Shown: positions 1-8,762, counted from the first letter of the stretch. The stretch is 64,000 nt of DNA from Albidovulum marisflavi (GCF_025751435.1 NZ_JAOWKY010000003.1:331360-395359), one strand, 5' to 3'. A program made the numbers and translations. Notes: a model not told the origin generated them from the sequence alone.

Positions 1-44
1 ACCACTGGCAGTCCGCGGCTGGCCCGAAGGCAGGGGCGGCCTGA
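1..44 (+). CDS. C-terminal end of a gene cut by the window edge
   Basis: The frame beginning at base 3 stays open to a TGA at 42-44 and encodes only the last 13 residues of a protein, ending in Gly-Ala-Ala. The stop overlaps the next ATG as TGATG, which is typical of translationally coupled genes. Because the next gene is a type I secretion adaptor, the partner is most likely the ABC-type secretion ATPase. That is inferred from gene order only; nothing in the 13 residues proves it. Confidence 0.5.
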   Translation, partial: HWQSAAGPKAGAA

Positions 45-1345
45 TGCCGCGAAGGCAGAAATCCCCGGCGCTGCGCGGCAGTATCCTTCTGGGGCTGGTG
101 GCGCTGTCGCTGTTCGTCGGGGCGACGGTCCCCGCCTCGGTGTTCATGTCGATCGACGGCGCCCTTATTCTGTCCGGACGCGTGCAGAACATGCCGGAGC
201 CGGTGCAGGTTCAGGTTGTGGATGGCGGGGTCTTGCTGGATGTCACCGTCTCTCCGGGGCAGCGCGTTCGCCAGGGTGAAACGGTCGCACGGCTGGACGC
301 TAGTTCGCTTGCGGCCGAGCGCGACCTGCTGCGGCGAGAGCGCTTTGAAGCGGCCCTGCGCCGCGAGGTTTATCTGGCCGAAAAGGCAGGCCGCGCGACG
401 CTTGACCTGACGTGTTGCGGTGACGCGACCGTTTCGGATCCGGTCTGGGCCTCCGCACGTCGTGCTGCCGCGCTGGATCTGTTCGACGCGCGCCGCGACA
501 GCCGCCGCGCGGACATGGATGTCCTGATAGCGCAGTTGCAGGACGCCACCAGTCGGCGTGAGGGGCTTGAGGCAGAGCGAACGATCCTTGAACGTCGCGT
601 TTCGCTTGCCGCTCGGGATCGGGCACAGGTCGCGAGGCTCGCAGACGCCGGGCTTGCACTTGCCTACCGCGTTGGCGCTCTGGAGCGGGAGGAAGCCGAT
701 ATTGCCGGAGCGATCGCCCGGCTTGACGCGGCAATCCACCAGGCTCAACGCAACGGGCAGGCGGCCGCGCAAGAGATTGACGCGCGCAGGGCGTCATGGC
801 GGCGGGAAACCGAGGAGTCCTTGGCTGAAGCTGATCACGAGGCGGTTCTGTTGGGCGCGCGGATTGCCGAAGTTGACCGGCGGATCGCTCGTTCGCGGAT
901 CGTGGCGCCGGTCGGTGGAACCGTGGTTGACCAGCCTCCCGTTCCCGGCGCCGTTCTGGCCGCGGGGCAGGTCGTCGTGACACTCGCCCCCGCCGGGGCA
1001 GCGCTGCGCGTGATCGCACCGATTGACCCCGGCGATATGGATGCGGTTCGGTCCGGTCAGCCAGCGCGGCTCAGGCTGACGGCGTTTTCCGGCGCGATGA
1101 CTCCCGAAATTCCCGCACGGCTCGAGAAGCTTTCCGTCATGCCCCTGACGGACGAACGCAGTGGAAGGCTTTACTACGAGGCCCGTTTCAAACCCGAAGC
1201 CGCGGCGTTGGAATCCCTGCCCCGACCGGGCCTTCTGTCCGCGATGCCGGTCGAGATCTTCGTTCGGACCGAACCGAGAACGCCGCTCACGTTCCTGAGC
1301 CGCGCGCTGTCGGACTACTTCGCGCGTGCCCTGCGCGGCGGCTGA
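44..1345 (+). CDS. HlyD-family membrane fusion protein of a type I secretion system
   Basis: Periplasmic adaptor that would link an inner-membrane ABC exporter to a TolC-type outer-membrane channel. The 433-residue protein has a short basic N-terminus and one membrane segment (about residues 12-34). A first half-lipoyl/barrel region follows (about 45-90), then a long Ala/Arg/Glu-rich coiled coil (about 95-275), and the second lipoyl half with the family motif RIVAPVGGTV (about 285-300). The C-terminal beta-barrel closes with the PGLLSAMPVEIFV segment typical of HlyD/PrtE proteins. Length matches type I secretion adaptors. The start overlaps the preceding stop (TGATG), so it belongs to an operon that begins outside the window. 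The exported substrate is not visible here. Confidence 0.88.
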   Translation: MPRRQKSPALRGSILLGLVALSLFVGATVPASVFMSIDGALILSGRVQNMPEPVQVQVVDGGVLLDVTVSPGQRVRQGETVARLDASSLAAERDLLRRERFEAALRREVYLAEKAGRATLDLTCCGDATVSDPVWASARRAAALDLFDARRDSRRADMDVLIAQLQDATSRREGLEAERTILERRVSLAARDRAQVARLADAGLALAYRVGALEREEADIAGAIARLDAAIHQAQRNGQAAAQEIDARRASWRRETEESLAEADHEAVLLGARIAEVDRRIARSRIVAPVGGTVVDQPPVPGAVLAAGQVVVTLAPAGAALRVIAPIDPGDMDAVRSGQPARLRLTAFSGAMTPEIPARLEKLSVMPLTDERSGRLYYEARFKPEAAALESLPRPGLLSAMPVEIFVRTEPRTPLTFLSRALSDYFARALRGG

Positions 1346-1801
1346 TCACATGGTTGGAAGCGCCGCGCGTTCCACCATGCTGCGCAACGCAAAGGACGAC
1401 CGCACCGACCTGATACCGGGCACTCGCATCAGGCGTTCCTCGAGAAATCGGTCGAAATCGGCGAGATCGGCGGCAACGACCCGCATGAGGATGTCGCGCG
1501 ACCCGGTCATCAGATGACACTCCATCACCCGGTCGAAGCCGCGGATTGCGCGCTCGAACGTGTCGATCGCCTCTTTCGACTGCGTTTCCAGTTCAACCCA
1601 TATGAATACCGACACCGGCAGGCCCAGGGCCTTCTGGTCGATCCGCGCCGTGTAGCCGCGAATGACGTGGTCGCCTTCCAGTCGCGCGACGCGCCGTGCG
1701 CAGGGCGTCGGGGACAGTCCGACGGCGTTGGCGAGGTCGGTCATGCTCATTCGGCCGTCCCGCTGAAGCGTGGCGATGATGCGCCGATCGATGGCGTCCA
1801 T
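1346..1801 (-). CDS. Lrp/AsnC-family transcriptional regulator
   Basis: 151-residue regulator with an N-terminal winged helix-turn-helix (MDAIDRRIIATLQRDGRMS, then LANAVGLSPTPCARRVARLE) and a C-terminal RAM ligand-binding domain (MECHLMTGSRDILMRV). The start is placed at 1801 because a GGAG ribosome site lies eight bases upstream. An in-frame ATG at 1816 lacks one. It is transcribed away from the amino-acid dehydrogenase at 1933. Lrp proteins usually control the divergent neighbour in response to an amino acid, so this one probably regulates branched-chain amino-acid deamination. Its stop abuts the stop of the hlyD-type gene. Confidence 0.92.
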   Translation of the reverse strand: MDAIDRRIIATLQRDGRMSMTDLANAVGLSPTPCARRVARLEGDHVIRGYTARIDQKALGLPVSVFIWVELETQSKEAIDTFERAIRGFDRVMECHLMTGSRDILMRVVAADLADFDRFLEERLMRVPGIRSVRSSFALRSMVERAALPTM

Positions 1802-1932
1802 GGCGGAAATCTCCATACTTGTGTCAAAAAATAGAGAAAAACCGCGCTATGTCCAGATTGGCGATCAGAGAACGCCGAAATCCCCCAAAGTCTTGGTGAT
1901 ATACTCTGCACGGGAAGAGTGCGGAGGACACT

Positions 1933-2982
1933 ATGCAAATCACCCGGCTGGACATCGACAGCCATGAGGAAGTCTATCGGCTTCGGGATCCGAACAGCGG
2001 GTTGACCGGTTTCATTGCGATCCATTCCACGCAACTTGGCCCCGCGGCGGGCGGTCTGCGCATGCGCCCTTACGAGGACGAGAGCGAGGCGCTGCGGGAT
2101 GTGCTCCGGCTATCACACGGCATGACCTTGAAGAACGCCGCGGCCGGGCTCCCGTTGGGGGGCGGCAAGGCGGTGATCATCGGCGATCCGGCAGCCCGCA
2201 AGACGCCCGCGCTTCTGCAGGCCGTCGGGCGTGCGGTCGAAAGCCTTGAGGGGCGTTACTGGACGGCTGAAGACATGGGGATGACGACGGCTGACATGGC
2301 CGTCATTGCAACTGAAACACGCCATGTCGCAGGCTTGGCCGAGGGGCTCCATGGGTCCGGCGATCCATCCCCCGTCACGGCGCGGGGCGTGTTCAATGCG
2401 ATCCGCACCGCACTTCGCCAGCGTTTCGGCGCCGATGATCTTGCGGGACGGGTCGTTGCGGTCCAGGGGTTGGGCAATGTCGGACGCAATCTTTGCGCGT
2501 TGCTTCACGCCGCGGGTGCCCGGCTGATCGTGGCCGATGTCGATCCGGTTCGCGTCGTGCAGGCGGTTGAGGACTGGGGGGCAGAGGTGGCCGAAGTGGC
2601 CCGTATCCACGCTTCAAGCGCCGACGTATTTGCGCCGTGCGCGATCGGCGGGATCCTGAACGAACGGACCGTGCCGGAGGTCGCCGCCGCCATCGTCGCG
2701 GGTGCCGCGAACAACCAGTTGGCCGCGCCAGGGGACGCCGTGGCGCTGCATCGGCGCGGCATCCTGTACGCTCCGGATTTCGTCGCGAACGGCGGCGGGA
2801 TCATCAACGTTGCCGCGGAAATTCTGCGATGCCCCGACCGCGAAACCTGGGTCGCCGAGAAACTCGCGCGGCTTGACGCGACGATGGGCGCGATCTTGGC
2901 ACGCGCCGCCGCCGAAAATGTCGGGCCGAACGAGGTCGCGGAGCGGGTGGTGGCGGAGCGCATGGCCGCGCAGGCCGCATGA
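1933..2982 (+). CDS. Leucine dehydrogenase-family amino-acid dehydrogenase (Glu/Leu/Phe/Val dehydrogenase)
   Basis: NAD-dependent oxidative deaminase of a branched-chain or aromatic amino acid. The N-terminal substrate domain carries the glycine-rich stretch GLPLGGGKAVI with the catalytic lysine and a second conserved segment around TAEDMGM. The Rossmann domain has the dinucleotide motif GLGNVG (about residue 180) followed by an acidic residue in VADVD, which favours NAD. The late motif ANGGGIINVA is typical of leucine/valine dehydrogenases. At 349 residues the length fits leucine dehydrogenase rather than the larger glutamate enzymes. A GGAGG site lies just upstream of the ATG. The divergent Lrp regulator supports a role in leucine/valine turnover. 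The exact substrate is not resolved. Confidence 0.9.
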   Translation: MQITRLDIDSHEEVYRLRDPNSGLTGFIAIHSTQLGPAAGGLRMRPYEDESEALRDVLRLSHGMTLKNAAAGLPLGGGKAVIIGDPAARKTPALLQAVGRAVESLEGRYWTAEDMGMTTADMAVIATETRHVAGLAEGLHGSGDPSPVTARGVFNAIRTALRQRFGADDLAGRVVAVQGLGNVGRNLCALLHAAGARLIVADVDPVRVVQAVEDWGAEVAEVARIHASSADVFAPCAIGGILNERTVPEVAAAIVAGAANNQLAAPGDAVALHRRGILYAPDFVANGGGIINVAAEILRCPDRETWVAEKLARLDATMGAILARAAAENVGPNEVAERVVAERMAAQAA

Positions 2983-3045
2983 GGGACTTGACCTTGACCG
3001 CCGGCGGGTCGATCAATGGCCGGCTTTGAGGCAGGAGGCAATGGG

Positions 3046-3243
3046 ATGAAATTCTCGGTTCCCGACATGAGTTGCGGCCACTGCAAGGCGGCGGTCGAGC
3101 GTGCCATCGTATCGCAGGACGCTGCGGCCCGCGTTACGGTCGATCTTGGCGCCCGGGAGGTCGAGGTGGAAGGCGCCCTTGATGCGGACAGGGTGATCGC
3201 CGCCCTCGCGTCCGAAGGCTACCCCGCAACCCGGCTTGGCTAA
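3046..3243 (+). CDS. Heavy-metal-associated (CopZ-like) small metallochaperone
   Basis: A 65-residue single HMA domain with the metal-binding motif MSCGHC at residues 8-13, as in copper chaperones and P-type ATPase N-termini. It probably carries Cu(I) in the cytoplasm. I place the start at 3046 because an AGGAGG ribosome site (3033-3038) is ideally spaced there; an in-frame upstream ATG at 3016 lies before that site. The copper genes at 4203-5023 are close by, although on the other strand. Confidence 0.85.
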   Translation: MKFSVPDMSCGHCKAAVERAIVSQDAAARVTVDLGAREVEVEGALDADRVIAALASEGYPATRLG

Positions 3244-3331
3244 GGCCGGGATTGCCAACGGCGTTCTTGGTGGGCATACTCTCGCGCCGTGAACCATGGC
3301 TGGGCTAAAAAGGCCGTGCATAGGGGGCAGT

Positions 3332-3646
3332 ATGAAGATCGCGCGTCGGGTCGCGGCGATTGCCGCATCGGGTTTTATTTGTGCTGGGGTGGCTCAGGCA
3401 GGGCCTGTCGAAACCGCGTGCCTGAAGTCGGGAAGCGCCTCGGCAAGCCCGGCTATCTGCACCTGCATCCAGTATGTCGCGGACATGACGCTTTCCGGCT
3501 CCGACCAGAAGATGGCCGCCAAGTTCATCAAGGATCCCGACAGGGCGCAGGAAATTCGCACCTCCGACAACGCCAAGCACGAGGCGTTCTGGCTGCGCTA
3601 CAAGAACTTCGGTGAAACCGCCGAAACCTTCTGCGCTCAGGGCTGA
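3332..3646 (+). CDS. Small secreted protein of unknown function with several cysteines
   Basis: 104-residue protein with a clear Sec signal peptide (MKIARRV, hydrophobic core, cleavage after AQA at about residue 22). The mature part is about 80 residues with cysteines near its start (ETACLKS), a CTC pair and a final Cys (ETFCAQG), so it is probably disulfide-bonded in the periplasm. The start is chosen at 3332 because the signal peptide begins there with a purine-rich AGGGGGCAG upstream. Its 3' end overlaps the convergent phosphatase gene by 10 bp. I do not recognise a family with certainty. Confidence 0.7.
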   Translation: MKIARRVAAIAASGFICAGVAQAGPVETACLKSGSASASPAICTCIQYVADMTLSGSDQKMAAKFIKDPDRAQEIRTSDNAKHEAFWLRYKNFGETAETFCAQG

Positions 3647-4098
3647 GACGCGATCCGATCCAGAAATCCGTCGGCCGCGCGCTCGATCAGATCCAGCGCC
3701 GCGTCGAAGTCCCGCGTGAAATAGGGGTCGGGCACCTCGGTCGCGCCGCAGCCGGGGGCGTGGTCGAGAAACAGCCGGACGGGTGTCTGATTTCCCTTGG
3801 GGCGCAGGGCTTCGACCGCCTGCTGGTTCGCGCGATCCATGACAAGGACGACGTCGAAGCGCCCAAAGTCCTGCGCCAGGAATTGACGCGCCCTGAGCGG
3901 TGCCAGGTCGTAACCGCGAAGCGCGGCGGCGCGGATCATGGGCGGATAGGGTGGTTGTCCCACATGCCAGTCGCCGGTTCCTGCGCTGTCCAGCGACACC
4001 GCCACGCCGCGTTCGTGCGCCTTGGCACGGACGACAGCTTCGGCCGCCGGTGATCGGCAGATATTGCCGAGACAAACGAAGATAGCATTGAGCGTCAT
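3637..4098 (-). CDS. Low-molecular-weight protein-tyrosine phosphatase
   Basis: 153-residue cytoplasmic phosphatase. The P-loop CLGNICRS gives the nucleophile Cys9 and phosphate-binding Arg15. The general-acid aspartate is in PDPYF (Asp124). Length is the family norm. LMW phosphatases dephosphorylate protein tyrosines or, in some lineages, arsenate. There is no ars gene nearby, so the protein role is preferred. The gene ends convergently with the secreted protein gene, with a 10-bp overlap. Confidence 0.92.
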   Translation of the reverse strand: MTLNAIFVCLGNICRSPAAEAVVRAKAHERGVAVSLDSAGTGDWHVGQPPYPPMIRAAALRGYDLAPLRARQFLAQDFGRFDVVLVMDRANQQAVEALRPKGNQTPVRLFLDHAPGCGATEVPDPYFTRDFDAALDLIERAADGFLDRIASQP

Positions 4099-4151
4099 GA
4101 TGTCAGCGCTACGCGAGCGTCCTGACCGATGTCAATTCCGGCCGCTGGACA

Positions 4152-4189
4152 TGCGGCGGAAACGGGCCTTGCGGGCCCACTCCGCCGCA
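4152..4189 (-). terminator. Two-tier GC-rich hairpin after the copper operon
   Basis: Outer arms TGCGGCGGA (4152-4160) and TCCGCCGCA (4181-4189) pair perfectly. Inside them GGGCC (4164-4168) pairs with GGCCC (4174-4178). It lies directly downstream of the PCuAC stop, reading on the minus strand. There is no long T-run, so it is terminator-like or a 3'-end stabiliser rather than a textbook intrinsic terminator. Confidence 0.6.
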
Positions 4190-4202
4190 CGATTGCCGGT
4201 TC

Positions 4203-4631
4203 TTAGCGGCTGTTGTCGACCGGGATTTCGACCGTGATTTCACCGGCCTGTTCGAAGGTCAGAGTGACGGTCAGCGCTTCGCCCGGCGCGTCCTTGAGCC
4301 CCATGAACATGAGGTGATCACCGCCGCGGGCCAGCGCATGGGTGCCGCCGGCGGGGAGGGCGATGCCGTCCTCGATCGCCATCATCTGCATCGTGCCGTC
4401 AGCGGTCTGCTTGTGGGTGTGCAGTTCCGCCTTCATCGCCACATCCGAGGCTGCGCCGACCAACCGGTCATCGACGTCGGAATGATTTTCGATCATGAAG
4501 AAGGCCGCGCCTGCGTTGGACCCCGGCATGATGCGGGCATAGGCGTCAGAGATCATCATGCCGTCTTCCGCGAAGGCGGGGGTGGCGACGGCGAGGGAAA
4601 GCGCGGCAAGCGCGGATTTGAACGTTTTCAT
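4203..4631 (-). CDS. PCu(A)C-type periplasmic copper chaperone
   Basis: 142-residue exported copper chaperone with a signal peptide cut after PAFA (about residue 21). The copper-site signature is intact: ELHTHK, then TMQMM and HLMFM supply the His and Met ligands of the H-M-x10-M-x21-H-x-M type. Members deliver Cu(I) to the CuA centre of cytochrome c oxidase, often with Sco. It sits 30 bp downstream of the DUF2946-like gene on the same strand, so the two are probably co-transcribed. Confidence 0.93.
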   Translation of the reverse strand: MKTFKSALAALSLAVATPAFAEDGMMISDAYARIMPGSNAGAAFFMIENHSDVDDRLVGAASDVAMKAELHTHKQTADGTMQMMAIEDGIALPAGGTHALARGGDHLMFMGLKDAPGEALTVTLTFEQAGEITVEIPVDNSR

Positions 4632-4660
4632 TGTCTTGTCCTGTCAGTGAAGTTTGGGTT

Positions 4661-5023
4661 TCAGTTCAGGACAAATCTCGGTGGATCGCGCGCCGTGTTG
4701 CCGGGAAGAACGCGCCCCTCGCCGTGGCGGGCCGGGTCGATCAAATTCAGGCGTTGCCATAGCTGAAGCGGAGTGGTCTCGGGCGGCGCGGCGGAGAGCG
4801 CCGCCAAGAGGTTGGAGGCAAGGTCAGGGCAAAGGTGGCTTTGTCCGGTCGGGCGGCCCTGCGAATCAAGCGTGATCTGGACCAGGCCGCCGCCCGAGCA
4901 AAGGACAACGACCTGGCCCGTCTCGTCGAAGGCCTGGCCGCGCGCGAATGCCGTTGCGAAGCCTGTCAGCATCAGAACGAGCGACAGGGCAAAGGCGGCA
5001 AATGTGCGGGGCAAGGGCGTCAT
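4661..5023 (-). CDS. Small exported protein, DUF2946-like, in the copper-chaperone operon
   Basis: About 120 residues starting at the ATG at 5023 (an upstream in-frame TTG at 5050 is a weaker choice; neither has a strong ribosome site). The N-terminus is a membrane/signal segment (FAAFALSLVLMLTGFATAFA). The rest contains two cysteines (VVLCSGGG and SHLCPDL) and a C-terminus resembling DUF2946/DUF2946-like proteins that accompany PCuAC genes. Role is probably copper handling in the periplasm, inferred mainly from the neighbour. Confidence 0.65.
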   Translation of the reverse strand: MTPLPRTFAAFALSLVLMLTGFATAFARGQAFDETGQVVVLCSGGGLVQITLDSQGRPTGQSHLCPDLASNLLAALSAAPPETTPLQLWQRLNLIDPARHGEGRVLPGNTARDPPRFVLN

Positions 5024-5073
5024 GCAGATGGGATACAGCTTTGCGGGCAACTTGCCGAGGGGGCGAAATGAAG

Positions 5074-5098
5074 CGGCCCCGCCTTTCGGTCGGGGCCG
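5074..5098 (-). terminator. Terminator-like hairpin after rpmB
   Basis: CGGCCCCG (5074-5081) pairs with CGGGGCCG (5091-5098) around a 9-base loop, immediately downstream of the rpmB stop on the minus strand. It is followed on that strand by CTTCATTTCG, which is only moderately T-rich. Confidence 0.6.
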
Positions 5099-5123
5099 TT
5101 CGAAACCTGTCGATGGGCTGGCC

Positions 5124-5408
5124 TCAGGCGGCCTGCGCCTTTTCGATGTCTTTCTTGATCTTCAGCGCCTTGGACGACAGCTCTTCGTCCTTCGCCTTGG
5201 CAAGGAAGGCGTCAAGCCCGCCGCGGTGGTCGACCGTCCGCAGCGCGGCGGCAGAAATGCGCAGCTTGAACGACTGGCCCAGAGCATCGGAGATCAGGGT
5301 GACTTCGTTCAGGTTGGGAAGGAAGCGGCGACGCGTCTTGTTGTTCGCGTGGCTCACGTTGTTGCCCGACATCGGGCCCTTACCGGTCAGTTCGCAGACG
5401 CGCGACAT
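5124..5408 (-). CDS. rpmB: 50S ribosomal protein L28
   Basis: 94-residue ribosomal protein beginning [21 protein letters not shown], the canonical L28 N-terminus. The basic core [11 protein letters not shown] binds 23S rRNA. A purine-rich AAGGAAAAG stretch just upstream supports the start at 5408; the open frame continues further upstream but carries no L28 sequence. Expressed alone, divergent from the nitrile hydratase genes. Confidence 0.97.
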   Translation of the reverse strand: MSRVCELTGKGPMSGNNVSHANNKTRRRFLPNLNEVTLISDALGQSFKLRISAAALRTVDHRGGLDAFLAKAKDEELSSKALKIKKDIEKAQAA

Positions 5409-5608
5409 TTTCTTTTCCTTCGTTCGGCTGGACCCGGCGCCCTTGGCCGAACCCTCATGTCCATAACATTCTGGACGCGGCAGGGGCCACGCCTTGAATT
5501 CTGTCGGGCGCTCATACGCGGAATCGCTTTGAGCGTCAAGCGCGACAGGGTGCATTCACCCACGGCGGCTCTCTGGACAGATGCCATCCGCGCGCGCATC
5601 CTGCCGCC

Positions 5609-6223
5609 ATGCCCCACGATCATCACGACCACCCGCATACGCTTCTGCCTTCCGACCCCGCGCTGCGCGTCAAGGCGTTGGAGACGATCCTGACCCGGAA
5701 GGGCCTGGTCGATCCCGCTGCGTTGGATGCGATCCTCGAGACCTACGAGAACCAGGTGGGGCCGCACCTTGGGGCCAAGGTCGTGGCGCGGGCCTGGTCC
5801 GAGCCGGATTTTCTTGCAGAACTTCGCCAAGATGCCTCGGGCGCGATCGCGTCAATGGGAATATCGGGGCGACAGGGCGAACATGTCGTGGTGGTTGAAA
5901 ACACGCCAGACGTGCACAACATGGTCGTCTGCACACTCTGCTCCTGCTATCCGTGGCCGCTTCTTGGTATCCCGCCCGCCTGGTACAAGTCCGACGCCTA
6001 TCGCGCCCGCGCCGTGCGCGAGCCGCGCAAGGTTCTGGCCGAGTTCGGCGTGACCCTGCCCGAAAGCCAGAAGGTCCGGGTTTGGGATTCGACGGCAGAG
6101 GTCCGCTACCTTGTCATCCCCATGCGTCCGGCAGGCACCGAGGGGCTTGGACCCATGGAACTGGCGGACCTGGTCACCCGCGATTCGATGATCGGAACCG
6201 GCGTGCCAAGGGCGCCCGAATGA
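5609..6223 (+). CDS. nthA: Nitrile hydratase subunit alpha, cobalt type
   Basis: Catalytic subunit that hydrates nitriles to amides. The metal-binding claw is VCTLCSC (Cys108, Cys111, Ser112, Cys113 ligands) followed by YPWPLLG. Threonine between the first and second cysteines marks the Co(III) type; Fe enzymes have serine. At 204 residues the size is normal. The His-rich N-terminus (HDHHDHPH) is also common in this subunit. The ATGA overlap with the beta-subunit gene shows tight coupling. No amidase is directly adjacent; two lie about 20 kb away. Confidence 0.96.
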   Translation: MPHDHHDHPHTLLPSDPALRVKALETILTRKGLVDPAALDAILETYENQVGPHLGAKVVARAWSEPDFLAELRQDASGAIASMGISGRQGEHVVVVENTPDVHNMVVCTLCSCYPWPLLGIPPAWYKSDAYRARAVREPRKVLAEFGVTLPESQKVRVWDSTAEVRYLVIPMRPAGTEGLGPMELADLVTRDSMIGTGVPRAPE

Positions 6224-6891
6224 CCCGCGTCCACGACATGGGCGGGCGCTACGGCGACGGGGAAATCGTGCCAGAGCCGCAGGGTATCGTGCCGTTCGAA
6301 AGGGAATGGCACCGCACGGCGCTGGCGTTGACGATTGCGGCCGGTGGTTTGGGCGCCTGGAACATCGACGGATCGCGCCATGCGCGGGAATGCCTCGCGC
6401 CAAAGGATTACGCGCGGTTTTCGTATTACGAGAAATGGATCGCGGCGCTGGCCGATCTGCTGGTTGCCAAGGGGCTTGTCACCGAGGCCGAACTGGCTGC
6501 CGGCAGTGCGGACGCTGCCCCCCCCCATCCCAGGCTGTTCCAGGCCGCGTCCGTCGCGCCCGCGCTGGCCAAGGGCTCGCCTTATGCGCGACAGGGGGGC
6601 GCCCCTGCCTTCGCGGTCGGGGACCGGGTTCGGGCGCGTCTGCCCGCGCGCAACAGCTTTGTTCCCGGCGGCCACACCCGCCTGCCCGCGTATGCAGCGG
6701 GGCATGTGGGGACCGTCGTCCTGATGCACGGCGCCCATGTCCTTCCCGACACGAATGCCCACGGCCTGGGCGAACACCCCCAGCCGCTCTACACGGTCGC
6801 GTTCGACGCAGCCGAGCTTTGGGGCGAGCCAGAGAGGGCAGGCGACGAGGTCACGCTGGACCTTTGGGAAAGCTACCTGGAGCGCGCATGA
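6220..6891 (+). CDS. nthB: Nitrile hydratase subunit beta
   Basis: 223-residue non-metal subunit that forms the heterodimer with the alpha chain and supplies the arginines that hydrogen-bond the oxidised cysteine claw. It starts MTRVHDMGG, the conserved beta-subunit N-terminus. The C-terminal SH3-like half has [20 protein letters not shown] and the closing LWESYLE, all family hallmarks. The start ATG overlaps the alpha stop (ATGA at 6220-6223) and its own stop overlaps the next gene in the same way. Confidence 0.96.
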   Translation: MTRVHDMGGRYGDGEIVPEPQGIVPFEREWHRTALALTIAAGGLGAWNIDGSRHARECLAPKDYARFSYYEKWIAALADLLVAKGLVTEAELAAGSADAAPPHPRLFQAASVAPALAKGSPYARQGGAPAFAVGDRVRARLPARNSFVPGGHTRLPAYAAGHVGTVVLMHGAHVLPDTNAHGLGEHPQPLYTVAFDAAELWGEPERAGDEVTLDLWESYLERA

Positions 6892-7202
6892 CCAAGGATC
6901 ATGCCCCATTCGACGAACCCTGGCAGGCACAGCTTTTCGCGTTGACCGTCGCGTTGAGCGAGGCCGGGCATTTTTCCTGGCCTGACTGGACACGCGCCTT
7001 CGGCGCCACTCTCCAACTCCACGGCGCGGCGCGGCCGCTTGACGGGCGGGACGACTATTGGAACGCCTGGCTGGTCACGCTGGAAGGGATGCTCGAACAC
7101 TCGGGCGCCGCCGCGCGGGACGAGGCGGAGGCCATCCGCGTCCTGTGGGAACGGGCCTATCTTTCCACGCCGCACGGCCAGCCGGTGCGGCTGGACCGGT
7201 GA
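6888..7202 (+). CDS. Nitrile hydratase accessory (activator) protein
   Basis: 104-residue protein resembling the N-terminal half of the nitrile hydratase beta subunit (FDEPWQAQLFALTVALSEAGHFSWPDWTRAFG), the signature of P14K/NhlE-type activators that swap subunits to insert cobalt into the alpha chain. It overlaps nthB by four bases, giving an alpha-beta-activator operon as in Co-type systems. Cytoplasmic. The family is clear; the cobalt-insertion role is known from homologues. Confidence 0.9.
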   Translation: MTKDHAPFDEPWQAQLFALTVALSEAGHFSWPDWTRAFGATLQLHGAARPLDGRDDYWNAWLVTLEGMLEHSGAAARDEAEAIRVLWERAYLSTPHGQPVRLDR

Positions 7203-7212
7203 CCAGGCCGTT

Positions 7213-7245
7213 CTGGACCTAAATTCCGGACGCGCCTGGACCTAT
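7213..7245 (+). promoter_or_regulatory. Candidate TauR operator: two direct repeats upstream of tpa
   Basis: CTGGACCTAA at 7213-7222 and CTGGACCTAT at 7236-7245 form a direct repeat, 23 bp start to start, about 80-110 bp before the tpa ATG. As I recall, the published TauR target in Rhodobacter capsulatus is a direct repeat of CTGGACYTAA in the tpa promoter, and the first copy matches it exactly. A related inverted copy precedes tauR at 8845-8854. Confidence 0.75.
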
Positions 7246-7323
7246 CCCGGCAGCCCGCTTCCGTGTGAACTGGTCGATGATGCCGGCCCCGCCGGCCCTT
7301 ATTCGCATTGCGAGGGTAGAATC

Positions 7324-8715
7324 ATGACCATTCCCGTACTCGGAAACGACCTGACCGAGGTGATCGAGGCGGACCGCGCCCACCTCTGGCACCACCTGAT
7401 CCAGCACAAGCCCTTCGAAACCGTAGACCCGCGGGTCATGGTCGAAGGCAAGGGTATGCGCGTCTGGGACGCCAAGGGGGTCGAGCGCATCGACGCCGTC
7501 TCGGGCGGCGTCTGGACCGTCAACGTGGGCTATGGGCGCGAGACGATCGCCAAGGCTGTGTATGAACAGCTGGTGAAGATGAACTACTTCGCCAACTCTG
7601 CCGGGTCGATTCCCGGCTCGCTCTTCGCCAAGCGCCTGATCGAGAAGATGCCGGGGATGAGCCGGGTCTACTACACGAACTCGGGGTCCGAGGCCAACGA
7701 AAAGGCCTTCAAGATGATCCGCCAGATCGCCCACAAGAAGTACGGCGGCAAGAAGTACAAGATCCTGTATCGCGACCGCGACTACCACGGTGGCACGCTG
7801 GCAACGATGTCGGCAGGCGGCCAGGACGAACGCGTGATGCAGTACGGACCGCTGGCGCCCGGGTTCGTGCGCGTGCCCCATTGCATGGAATACCGTCGTC
7901 ATCAGCAGGACGGCGCACCGGTCGAGAACTACGGCGAATGGGCGGCCGACCAGATCGAACAGGTGATCCTGCGCGAAGGTCCCGACACCGTGGGCGGCCT
8001 CTGCCTTGAGCCGGTGACCGCCGGCGGAGGCGTCATCACGCCACCGGAAGGCTACTGGGACCGCGTGCAGGAGATCTGCAAGAAGTACGACATCCTGCTG
8101 CACATCGACGAGGTCGTCTGCGGCGTGGGTCGCACCGGCACCTGGTTCGGCTATCAGCACTACGGCATCAAGCCCGATTTCGTGACCATGGCCAAGGGCG
8201 TGGCCTCGGGCTATGCCGCGATCGCCTGCTGCGTCACGACCGAGGCGGTCTTCGACATGTTCAAGGACAACGCCGACGATCCGATGAACTACTTCCGCGA
8301 CATCTCGACCTTCGGCGGCTGCACCGCGGGTCCGGCGGCGGCGCTTGAAAACATGCGTATCATCGAGGACGAGGGCCTTCTGGAGAATACCGTGAAGATG
8401 GGCGAGCGTACGGTCGCCAACCTGCGCGCGCTGATGGAAAAGCACCGGGTTATCGGCGATGTGCGCGGCAAGGGGCTGTTCTGCGGGGCCGAGCTTGTCG
8501 CCGACCGCCAGACCAAGGAACCCGTGAGCGAAAAGCAGGTGGCCGCGGTCGTGGGCGAATGCTTCGCCCAAGGCGTGATCATCGGATCCTCCAACCGCTC
8601 GGTGCCGGGGTTGAACAACGTGCTCTGCCTCAGCCCCGCGCTGATCGCCACGGCCGATGACATCGACGCGATCACCGGTGCAATCGACACGGCGCTTACC
8701 AAGGTCTTCGGCTAA
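7324..8715 (+). CDS. tpa: Taurine-pyruvate aminotransferase
   Basis: PLP-dependent class III aminotransferase of 463 residues that converts taurine and pyruvate to sulfoacetaldehyde and alanine, the first step of dissimilatory taurine use. Visible class III landmarks are YYTNSGSEANEKAFK (phosphate/cofactor region), YRDRDYHGGT, the Asp of HIDEVVCGVGRTG, and the PLP lysine in TMAKGVASGYA. The start at 7324 follows a GAGGG ribosome site. Identity as Tpa rather than another omega-transaminase is supported by the adjacent TauR-like regulator, its operator repeats and the sulfite dehydrogenase genes. Sulfoacetaldehyde acetyltransferase (xsc) and tauABC are not in this window. Confidence 0.9.
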   Translation: MTIPVLGNDLTEVIEADRAHLWHHLIQHKPFETVDPRVMVEGKGMRVWDAKGVERIDAVSGGVWTVNVGYGRETIAKAVYEQLVKMNYFANSAGSIPGSLFAKRLIEKMPGMSRVYYTNSGSEANEKAFKMIRQIAHKKYGGKKYKILYRDRDYHGGTLATMSAGGQDERVMQYGPLAPGFVRVPHCMEYRRHQQDGAPVENYGEWAADQIEQVILREGPDTVGGLCLEPVTAGGGVITPPEGYWDRVQEICKKYDILLHIDEVVCGVGRTGTWFGYQHYGIKPDFVTMAKGVASGYAAIACCVTTEAVFDMFKDNADDPMNYFRDISTFGGCTAGPAAALENMRIIEDEGLLENTVKMGERTVANLRALMEKHRVIGDVRGKGLFCGAELVADRQTKEPVSEKQVAAVVGECFAQGVIIGSSNRSVPGLNNVLCLSPALIATADDIDAITGAIDTALTKVFG

Positions 8716-8737
8716 GGGGCGGGATTGACGAAAAGGG

Positions 8738-8762
8738 GTTCGCCCGCCCGGCGCGGGCGAAC
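8738..8762 (+). terminator. Hairpin between tpa and tauR
   Basis: Perfect 9-bp stem GTTCGCCCG (8738-8746) with CGGGCGAAC (8754-8762), 7-base loop, 23 bp after the tpa stop. No T-run follows, so it may be a processing or partial termination site. Confidence 0.5.

Noticed and set aside
1900..1905. TATACT as a -10 box for the leucine dehydrogenase-type gene
   Set aside because: No acceptable -35 hexamer at 16-18 bp spacing.
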